From assembly GCA_030635415.1 (NCBI GenBank), contig DAOVYW010000148.1, positions 1-6,174 of the forward strand: a stretch of DNA of 6,174 nt, given 5' to 3'. This document shows, one piece after another, positions 1-5,319 of the stretch (positions are counted from its first letter, which is position 1; the number at the start of each line of letters is the position of its first letter). The notes beneath the pieces are model-generated. The model searched no databases, was not told where the DNA came from, and worked only from the letters and a program-made list of their open reading frames with translations. The DNA is from Candidatus Firestoneibacteriota bacterium. GTDB lineage: Bacteria; Oederibacteriota; JAAXVQ01; JAUVAV01. A program made the translations under genes and the position numbers.

Positions 1-3
1 ATA

Positions 4-297
4 TTAGCGGCTGCTTTGTAAATACTGTAAGGGCAGGTTTAAAACCTGCCCCTTGTATATGACAACATCAAAAACATCATCCCCGTCAATGTTCTGCAAG
101 GAAGTGTTGGCTCCGGCTGCCAACAGGGATTTGACGATTGCCGGCTGTTCGGCCCACATCAATGCGGTCATTCCAAAATCTTTCTGTAAATCAATTTCGG
201 CCCCAATGCTGATTAAATAATCGGTTATTTGCAGGAAATGCTCGCGGTATTTTTCAAAACCTAAATAGCTAGCCGGTATCAGAATAAAATAACTCAT
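4..297 (-). CDS. Small ankyrin-repeat protein
   Basis: The 97-residue reading frame has its own ATG and a TAA at 4-6, so it is complete and not cut by the window edge. Residues about 40-70 form a good ankyrin unit: GMTALMWA, then PAIVKSLLAAGANTSLQNIDG. A weaker unit precedes it (ITDYLISIGAEIDLQ, about 24-39), and a third is begun by DDVFDVVIYKGQ. Ankyrin repeats are protein-binding scaffolds, so no reaction can be assigned. The N-terminus is mildly hydrophobic but is not a convincing signal peptide. A GAGGTG Shine-Dalgarno at 308-313, ten bases before the ATG, supports this start. At only two to three repeats it is shorter than most stable ankyrin domains, so it may be a decayed or split copy of a longer gene. 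It follows the putative lipoprotein remnant at 327-518 by 29 bases and may once have been in its operon. Confidence 0.6.
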   Translation of the reverse strand: MSYFILIPASYLGFEKYREHFLQITDYLISIGAEIDLQKDFGMTALMWAEQPAIVKSLLAAGANTSLQNIDGDDVFDVVIYKGQVLNLPLQYLQSSR

Positions 298-326
298 TTG
301 GTCGACTCACCTCAGCAACTACGTGG

Positions 327-518
327 CTAAAGACTGTCTGGCTGGGAATAAAAGGTTTGACCGGAAATTACGGCCTGAGGAGCAGTATACAAACATTCAA
401 TTGATTCATATTTAGATGGCTGTTCATATTGATCACCTTTGTACCACAAAACAATATAGATCCCTTTAATACGCTGAGGTGGGATACAGCCTGATAAAAT
501 CCCCCTCGATCCCCCTTT
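327..518 (-). pseudogene. Remnant of a small lipoprotein gene (5' end missing)
   Basis: On the minus strand a frame with no stop runs from the hairpin repeat to a TAG at 327-329. Its first non-repeat residues are ILSGCIPPQR, with LSGC (Cys codon 486-488) a textbook lipobox. About 45 protein-like residues follow, rich in Tyr, Gln and Pro (for example GIYIVLWYKGDQYEQ and APQAVISGQTFYSQ), ending SQPDSL. A lipobox should be preceded by a start codon and hydrophobic signal segment. Instead, the upstream in-frame sequence is the repeat at 497-532, with an in-frame stop at 519-521, and no ATG or hydrophobic run is found in 533-608. I infer a secreted lipoprotein whose signal-peptide coding region was replaced or interrupted by the repeat. 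No family is recognised. The segment is short, so a chance open frame remains possible. Confidence 0.35.
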
Positions 519-532
519 TTAAAAAGGGGGAA
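497..532 (+). repeat. C5T5/A5G5 hairpin repeat, copy A
   Basis: AAAT, C5, TCGAT, then a perfect palindrome of C5T5 followed by A5G5 at 511-530 (10-bp arms). The layout AAAT-C5-T-N-N-AT-C5-T3 ... A3-G5-A matches the two copies at 2809-2850 and 2873-2910, making this a dispersed family in the window. There is no T-run after the stem on either strand, so it is not a canonical intrinsic terminator, though the RNA hairpin could protect 3' ends. It lies exactly where the lipoprotein remnant loses its 5' end. Confidence 0.8.
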
Positions 533-608
533 GTTAAGTAAAAATGAAATTTAATACTCAGATTGGCTTTATTAACGCTGATAAGTCCGACAGGCTCCCA
601 GGGATGGT

Positions 609-2702
609 TTAGAACTGCTTCTTTACCATAGTATCAGCCAACAGAGGATTATAGATAATTACCCGGTTCCGGCCCTGCTCTTTGGCCGCGTAAAGGGCCA
701 GATCTGCCTCCTGCAACAGATCTTCCCGATTCTTCATCTCTTTTTTAAACTCCGATACACCCAGAGAAACGTTGATCGAGACCTGGGGCACGTTCATATC
801 TCCGAGAAACCGGCATTTGGCAATGGCCTTACGGATCCTTTCGGCTACAATCAGGGCCCCCTCGTTATTAGTCATAGGAAGAATAATTGCCAATTCTTCC
901 CCGCCGTAACGCGAGACCAGATCATTTTCACGAACTGTGGCGCGCGTTAAACCGGCAATCTCTTTCAAGGCTAAATCTCCGGCAATATGACCATAGGTAT
1001 CGTTATAGAGTTTAAAATGATCAATATCCATCATAATTACCGCCAGATCATTCTTATATCTCTGGCTATTCATAAACTCGTCGGAGAAGCGAAGCTGAAA
1101 AAAACGATGATTGTACAGCCCGGTTAATCCGTCGGTAATGGATTGTTCTTTGACTTTTTGATACAAGCGGGCGTTTTCAATGGCCAACACTGTTTGATTG
1201 GCCAGGGCTAAAAGCAGGGAAATTTCGTCATCCAGAAATTCGTGGGTTTCCCGCGTATCCCCTATAGCCATTACTCCCATCGCTTGGTCTTTAAGCACCA
1301 GGGGAATCACTAAAAACGCGTCAATTTCAAAATAACCACGAAGAAATCTCTGGAATAAATCCATATCCTGGCCAGGCTTGATATCTATGGCTTTATGTTC
1401 AGAAAGCGCTTTCATAAAGCAGCTGCTCCGAATATCTTTGTAGGACATGGACATTTTGAGTAATTTTTCGGAAGAAAGATTTAAACCGGAGACCGCCTCT
1501 AAATTCATCTTTTTATCGTCAAAAAGCCATATCACGCAGCGATTGATACCAATACTCTCGGCCGCTTGATGCTCCAGGAGATTAAGCACTTCGCGCAAAT
1601 CCAAGGAAGAGTTGACTCGCTGCGAAACCTCATTTATAATTTGCAAATGCACGGACTTGCGCAGAATTAATTCGGATTGGGCCTCGCCCATGTGGTTTTT
1701 TTCCTCTAATTCCTTGGCGATTCTAGACTGTTCCTGGTAAAGCAGAACATTTTTTAAAGGAACGGCGATTTGGGAAGCATAGCGCAAAAACAATTCCTTC
1801 TCCTCCGGCGCAAAATCCGTTTCCCGGCATTGATCCGCGGCTAATATTACCCCCAGTAATTTTTCTGAAAATATAATCGGAACCGCCATGATTCTGGTAG
1901 CTTTGGTCAAGAAGGGTAATTTCCTCGCGGCCTTGCCGAATTTATTGTCAACTACTGGCTGAAGGGTTTTCGCTACTTTCCCGATAGGCCCTTCTCCACA
2001 ACGGACGCTGTGCTCTCCATAGGTTTCCTGTTCCTGGTTCCAAGCCCGTAAAAATAAGCGGGGCGTTTCACCAGTTTTATCCCCTGGAGTCTCGGCCATG
2101 AAAAGAAAAGTTTCTTTGATCCGCAGCAGCATACTGGCATGAAGCACGACTTTGTCAAGCAGCGTTTCCATGTCGAGTTCAGTCAAAAGACTCTGCGAGG
2201 TGTGAAATAAAATTGAACTTTCCAGGTTTTTTTCATTAAGTATCTTTTCGGAAGTCCGATGATAGGCATTTATAACTTCCAGCAAGGCGGTCAGCCAAAA
2301 ATTTCCCCAGGCCTCCAGTAACGCCTTGTGTCTACGCAGGGAAAACCATTCTTTAATCTTATCGAATATCATTTCCCGGATAATAAACCCCACAAAAATT
2401 ATAGTTTCGAGGTTTCTCGCGGCTACAGCCAGGTCGGGAGCGCACTTCCGAAGATGCTTGATCGCTCCATCCGGATGGCCTTTAATAAACTTTTGTTGAG
2501 CGGGCAGAAAAGCCCGGCCGATTTTTTCAGCGATTAGAAGAAGATCGGTTTTTTTTTGCTTAAAGGGAATTTTAGCGGGAGGATGATCCAGGTATTTACC
2601 CAAAACCAAAAGAAGATCCTCGTGACTGGTTTCCATTTTCCGAAAAAGGGAAACCAGATTTTTCTGCGTGGTTTCAGATTTTAAGCCTGATTTAGTTTTC
2701 AT
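609..2702 (-). CDS. GAF-GAF-GGDEF diguanylate cyclase
   Basis: The 697-residue protein should condense two GTP into cyclic di-GMP in the cytoplasm. No signal peptide or convincing membrane segment is present. Residues 1-155 are a mostly helical region I cannot place firmly; its later part (AARNLETIIFVGF to INAYHRTSEKIL, about 95-155) loosely recalls RsbRD-type sensor helices. GAF 1 spans about 160-320 and GAF 2 about 350-512, joined by a charged coiled-coil-like linker (about 320-350). The GGDEF domain (about 520-690) shows DGLTGLYNHRFF (524-535), the metal-binding MMDIDHFKLYND (557-568), the active-site GGEEL (600-604) and an I-site REND (591-594) five residues ahead, so product inhibition is expected. 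GGEEL for GGEEF is a tolerated change at the last position. The ATG has a modest GCGGGAA Shine-Dalgarno at 2709-2715. It is alone between spacers of about 250 and 310 bases, so probably monocistronic. The GAF ligands cannot be inferred. Confidence 0.93.
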   Translation of the reverse strand: MKTKSGLKSETTQKNLVSLFRKMETSHEDLLLVLGKYLDHPPAKIPFKQKKTDLLLIAEKIGRAFLPAQQKFIKGHPDGAIKHLRKCAPDLAVAARNLETIIFVGFIIREMIFDKIKEWFSLRRHKALLEAWGNFWLTALLEVINAYHRTSEKILNEKNLESSILFHTSQSLLTELDMETLLDKVVLHASMLLRIKETFLFMAETPGDKTGETPRLFLRAWNQEQETYGEHSVRCGEGPIGKVAKTLQPVVDNKFGKAARKLPFLTKATRIMAVPIIFSEKLLGVILAADQCRETDFAPEEKELFLRYASQIAVPLKNVLLYQEQSRIAKELEEKNHMGEAQSELILRKSVHLQIINEVSQRVNSSLDLREVLNLLEHQAAESIGINRCVIWLFDDKKMNLEAVSGLNLSSEKLLKMSMSYKDIRSSCFMKALSEHKAIDIKPGQDMDLFQRFLRGYFEIDAFLVIPLVLKDQAMGVMAIGDTRETHEFLDDEISLLLALANQTVLAIENARLYQKVKEQSITDGLTGLYNHRFFQLRFSDEFMNSQRYKNDLAVIMMDIDHFKLYNDTYGHIAGDLALKEIAGLTRATVRENDLVSRYGGEELAIILPMTNNEGALIVAERIRKAIAKCRFLGDMNVPQVSINVSLGVSEFKKEMKNREDLLQEADLALYAAKEQGRNRVIIYNPLLADTMVKKQF

Positions 2703-2725
2703 AAATTATTCCCGCTTATTATTTT

Positions 2726-2753
2726 AATATAAACACAAAAAAAAGCCAGTAAA
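2726..2753 (-). promoter_or_regulatory. Possible sigma-70-type promoter for the cyclase gene
   Basis: Reading the minus strand, TTTACT (2753-2748) and TATATT (2731-2726) are separated by 16 bases, with a T-rich spacer. Transcription would start near 2719, leaving a short leader that includes the GCGGGAA ribosome site. Both hexamers deviate from TTGACA/TATAAT and the region is AT-rich, so this is only a candidate. Confidence 0.25.
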
Positions 2754-2808
2754 CATTAAAAAACCAGTTCCCCTTTATGAAAATTTAACCAACCAGGAAC
2801 ATATCTTG

Positions 2809-2850
2809 TTTCCCCCCTTTACAGAAAAAGGGGGGCGAGGGGGGATTTTT
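2809..2850 (-). repeat. C5T3/A3G5 hairpin repeat, copy B (inverted)
   Basis: CCCCCCTTT (2812-2820) pairs perfectly with AAAGGGGGG (2827-2835) around a six-base loop. The family tail CGAGGGGGGATTTTTT follows on the plus strand, so this copy is in reverse orientation relative to copies A and C. The T-run at the end lies ten bases beyond the stem and serves no plus-strand gene, so I do not call a terminator. Confidence 0.8.
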
Positions 2851-2872
2851 TAAGTATAGCTACGTTTTCAGC

Positions 2873-2910
2873 AAATCCCCCTTTATCCCCCTTTGCCAAA
2901 GGGGGATATT
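2873..2910 (+). repeat. C5T3/A3G5 hairpin repeat, copy C
   Basis: AAATCCCCC (2873-2881) is followed by a perfect ten-base-pair stem, ATCCCCCTTT (2885-2894) with AAAGGGGGAT (2898-2907), and a GCC loop. GGGGGATTT of copy B (2840-2848) is the exact reverse complement of AAATCCCCC here, so B and C form a head-to-head pair around about 22 unrelated bases. It lies about 40 bases past the queA stop. On the minus strand no U-tract follows, so it is at best a 3'-end-stabilising hairpin for the upstream operon. Confidence 0.8.
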
Positions 2911-2950
2911 TTAAAACCTATTTAGATTCCAGGGTACACTTCCCCAAACA

Positions 2951-3988
2951 CTATACCAGAAGCATGGCGTCACCGTAACTATAAAAACGATATTTTTCCT
3001 GAATGGCTTGCCGATACGACGCCAGTATGCGTTTTCTTCCTCCCAAAGCGGAGACCAGCATTAGCAATGATGATTGCGGAAGATGGAAATTGGTCAAGAG
3101 CCCTGATACTATTTTCCAGGAATAGCCCGGACGAATAAAAAGCGTAGTCTCGCCTTTCCCGGCCCTAATCCGGCCGCCGGAGAGAACGGCGGATTCCAGG
3201 GTTCGGGCGACGGTAGTACCGCAGGCTATAATTCTTCCGCCGCTTTGACGGCATTGATCGATAGTCCGGGCGGACGTTTCCGTAATTTCATAGCCTTCCG
3301 GATGAAGCTCGCCGCTCGCCAAATTCGCTTCGGCCAGAGGAGCAAAGGTTCCCCAGCCAACATGCAAGGTTATAGCGGATAAATGTACGCCGCGCTCTTT
3401 CAAGGCTGTTAGGGAGGAAGGCGCAAAATGCAAACCAGCAGTGGGAGCGGCCACTGATCCTTTCTGCCGGGCGAATATTGTTTGGTATCTTCGCCGGTCC
3501 GAAGGATACTCTCCGCCGGCTTGATCGTCGCGGCGAATATACGGCGGCAAAGGGGTGATGCCGTATCGGTTTATTAAGCGGCGCGCGGTTTGGACCGAGG
3601 GAAACCGGAGTATTACTCTGCCCTGCTTTAGTAGTGACACTACCGAGATAACGTGATCACCCACTACCAATCCAGTCCCCTCAGCAAGACGGCGGCAGGG
3701 CTTAGCCAACGCTTCCCATATTCCCGGGGACAATTCACGATGCAAAAGCAGTTCCACCTTGGCCCCGGTTAACTGTTTCCTGACTCTTAAACGCGCGGGT
3801 ATTACCTGCGAATCATTTATCACCAGGCAATCTCCTTTAGAAAGCCAATCGGGAAGGTCCCAAAAACGAGCATGAAAGGTTTCTTCCTGGTTCAAAGGCA
3901 AAACCATCAGTCTGGAATTCCCGCGTCGAACGGTTTTTTGAGCAATACGCTCCCGGGGCAGGTGATAATCGAATTCTTCTATATGCAT
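2951..3988 (-). CDS. queA: S-adenosylmethionine:tRNA ribosyltransferase-isomerase
   Basis: QueA transfers and isomerises the ribosyl group of S-adenosylmethionine onto 7-aminomethyl-7-deazaguanine (preQ1) at the tRNA wobble position 34, giving epoxyqueuosine. It acts in the cytoplasm in the queuosine pathway. The 345-residue length is typical. Family signatures run end to end: VINDSQVIPARL (56-67), YGITPLPPYIRR (142-153), RYQTIFARQKGSVAAPTAG (167-185) leading into LHF, LHVGWGTFAPL (208-218), GTTVARTLES (257-266), TNFHLPQSSLLMLVSA (299-314) and YRFYSYGDAMLL (333-344). The N-terminal motif is slightly divergent: IAQKTVRRGNSRL in place of the usual IAQxP..RDxSRL. The ATG lies six bases after the upstream SpoIID-like stop. 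Its ribosome site would fall inside the end of that gene (weak, GAAAGA-like), so translation is probably coupled. tgt, the usual next gene in many genomes, is not downstream. Confidence 0.97.
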   Translation of the reverse strand: MHIEEFDYHLPRERIAQKTVRRGNSRLMVLPLNQEETFHARFWDLPDWLSKGDCLVINDSQVIPARLRVRKQLTGAKVELLLHRELSPGIWEALAKPCRRLAEGTGLVVGDHVISVVSLLKQGRVILRFPSVQTARRLINRYGITPLPPYIRRDDQAGGEYPSDRRRYQTIFARQKGSVAAPTAGLHFAPSSLTALKERGVHLSAITLHVGWGTFAPLAEANLASGELHPEGYEITETSARTIDQCRQSGGRIIACGTTVARTLESAVLSGGRIRAGKGETTLFIRPGYSWKIVSGLLTNFHLPQSSLLMLVSALGGRKRILASYRQAIQEKYRFYSYGDAMLLV

Positions 3989-3994
3989 TTTAGA

Positions 3995-5197
3995 TTAATC
4001 TTTCAATCTGCGGATTTTAACACCAATATAATAATGCTTCAATATCTCATCGTAACGGTATCCGGCACGGGCCATCCCCCAGGCCCCCTCCTGGCATAGT
4101 CCCACCCCATGTCCCCAGCCTTGGCCCCTGAATTCCATTTTTTGGCCTTGATCATTGATATAAAAGTTGGTACTACGTATCCGGTCCGGCCCTATAATCA
4201 TTCTAAACATCGAAGCTTTCAAGCTTTCGGTTCCATCGGTATGGTCAAGTCCTATTTTTAATATCCGTCCGCTGGAGTCTCTTCCCTGTATCGCGAGGTT
4301 TTCCATCTCCTGCACCGGTATATTATGCCGGCGCAACCGCGCGCCAAGCTCGGCTTTGGTAATTTCGAAGGACCATTGGGAATGCGGATTATTATCACAA
4401 AAACCGCATAAACTGCCGGTGAGATATTTTATATTGCTTCCCCAGACATTGCGAATATTGTCAGTGCGGCCGCCACAATTCGAGTGGTAAAAAGCCGCGA
4501 TAAATTTGCCCTGGTAAACGGCTACCAGGCCGCGGGTATGTTTCACTGCCAGATTGGCGGCTTCCTTTTCAGAATCTAGCCCCCGGTAAACCTGGCTGTT
4601 AGTACTGGCATCCAGATCATACGGCTGTCCCTGACGGCCACTCATCTTGTAGAGGGCAAAAGTCCGGGCGGCAATGGCTTGGGCTTTCAGCGCCTCCAGC
4701 GGCCAGGAGGCTGGAACCTCATTCGGGACAACGCCTTGGATATAATCTTCCAAGGGGATGTAATTAACAATTTGGAGCCCGTTGTTTTGGTTATGACAGG
4801 CAATGTCTATTTGGCCGCGATATCGCTTTCCGCGCACCCGGATATATTCTCCCGCCTCCGGAACCAGGCGTATTCGGGAGGCGGTTAAAAATCGTTGGTC
4901 AAGCATTAAGCGTCCTTCCTTGATAAACACCAGCGCGTCATCATTCAAGCGCGTACGCATGATTAGCTTTTTAGTCCGCATATCATATACTTTCACCGCG
5001 CGCAAAGAAAAAACGGGAATACTACCGGAAGATTTTAGGAGTAATACCCGCACATTAACTAAACGCTTGGCCGCGACGCTTTTTATCGGCGCTGGCGGCG
5101 GGTGGTATACCGGCTTAATCATAGGCTGTGTACGGGCGCAGCCGGCCGAAATGGCCAGGATTGCAATCCCAGTGAATATAACGGATTGTTTAGTCAC
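3995..5197 (-). CDS. SpoIID/LytB-domain lipoprotein
   Basis: The 400-residue protein belongs to the SpoIID/LytB family. Its characterised members are lytic transglycosylases that cleave peptidoglycan glycan strands lacking stem peptides. An N-terminal hydrophobic segment ends ILAISAGC with Cys20 as the likely lipidated residue; the serine at -3 is not ideal. A Pro-rich linker (about 24-38) follows. The conserved domain runs from about 143: NYIPLEDYIQGVVPNEVP (145-162, Glu160 matching the family catalytic glutamate), EALKAQAIAARTFAL (168-182), YHSNCGGRTDN (237-247), CGFC (264-267) and GWGHGVGLCQEGAWGMA (360-376). His238, Cys241, Cys264 and Cys267 could bind zinc as in SpoIID structures; this is inference. 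The start is GTG, chosen for its strong ribosome site and because it gives the full signal peptide. It pairs with queA just downstream. The domain alone does not imply sporulation, since such proteins occur in many non-sporing bacteria. Confidence 0.92.
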   Translation of the reverse strand: MTKQSVIFTGIAILAISAGCARTQPMIKPVYHPPPAPIKSVAAKRLVNVRVLLLKSSGSIPVFSLRAVKVYDMRTKKLIMRTRLNDDALVFIKEGRLMLDQRFLTASRIRLVPEAGEYIRVRGKRYRGQIDIACHNQNNGLQIVNYIPLEDYIQGVVPNEVPASWPLEALKAQAIAARTFALYKMSGRQGQPYDLDASTNSQVYRGLDSEKEAANLAVKHTRGLVAVYQGKFIAAFYHSNCGGRTDNIRNVWGSNIKYLTGSLCGFCDNNPHSQWSFEITKAELGARLRRHNIPVQEMENLAIQGRDSSGRILKIGLDHTDGTESLKASMFRMIIGPDRIRSTNFYINDQGQKMEFRGQGWGHGVGLCQEGAWGMARAGYRYDEILKHYYIGVKIRRLKD

Positions 5198-5202
5198 TAT
5201 AA

Positions 5203-5208
5203 CTCCTC
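5203..5208 (-). promoter_or_regulatory. Shine-Dalgarno deciding the GTG start of the SpoIID-like gene
   Basis: On the minus strand GAGGAG ends five bases before GTG (5197-5195). No ATG occurs in frame at the head of the gene, and this start leaves an intact signal peptide, so GTG is the likely initiation codon. Confidence 0.75.
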
Positions 5209-5232
5209 ACGGGTATCAATTGCGAAAAGACA

Positions 5233-5297
5233 GTTTTGGCTAATTTCCCGCGTTTTGTCATTCCTCGCTGCGCTCGGAATGACAAACTTAGCAAAAC
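5233..5297. repeat. TTTGTCATTCC hairpin repeat with outer inverted arms
   Basis: TTTGTCATTCC (5254-5264) and GGAATGACAAA (5276-5286) are perfect 11-base inverted arms around an 11-base loop, TCGCTGCGCTC. A second, outer pair matches with one gap: GTTTTGGCTAA (5233-5243) against TTAGCAAAAC (5288-5297). The left side carries about ten extra bases between inner and outer arms. The element fills the 122-base spacer between the nuclease and SpoIID-like genes. No U-tract follows on the minus strand. From memory, GTCATTCC/GGAATGAC hairpins of this kind are common dispersed repeats in bacteria. Confidence 0.75.
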
Positions 5298-5319
5298 ACG
5301 CTTCCGCAACAGATACTAA

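Larger units (their letters stand above)
298..608. other. Intergenic stretch between the cyclase and ankyrin genes
   Basis: This stretch of about 310 bases has no intact gene. From high to low coordinates it holds an AT-rich segment (533-608) in which I recognise nothing, a C5T5/A5G5 hairpin repeat (497-532), a minus-strand open segment that looks like a broken lipoprotein gene (327-518), and the Shine-Dalgarno of the ankyrin gene (308-313). No U-tract terminator is visible after the cyclase stop. Confidence 0.5.

Noticed and set aside
306..483. Inverted repeat CTCACCTCAGC (306-316) and GCTGAGGTGGG (473-483) flanking the lipoprotein remnant
   Set aside because: Only nine bases match without interruption, and one arm is simply the Shine-Dalgarno of the ankyrin gene; chance is an adequate explanation.
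2328..2537. Plus-strand 69-codon frame and similar short plus-strand frames (for example 3872-4099, 4167-4490, 5624-5911)
   Set aside because: All overlap conserved minus-strand coding sequence, lack domain similarity, and are explained as shadow frames.
2873..2910. Intrinsic terminator for the SpoIID-queA pair
   Set aside because: The stem is strong, but no U-tract follows on the minus strand, and the same hairpin recurs elsewhere in the window, so it is better called a repeat.
3995..5197. Evidence of endospore formation from the SpoIID domain
   Set aside because: SpoIID/LytB domains are common in non-sporing diderm bacteria and no other sporulation gene is present here.
4803..5243. Plus-strand 146-codon open frame opposite the SpoIID-like gene
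   Set aside because: It lies entirely antisense to a strongly supported gene and its translation has no recognisable domain and an Arg-rich, shadow-like composition.
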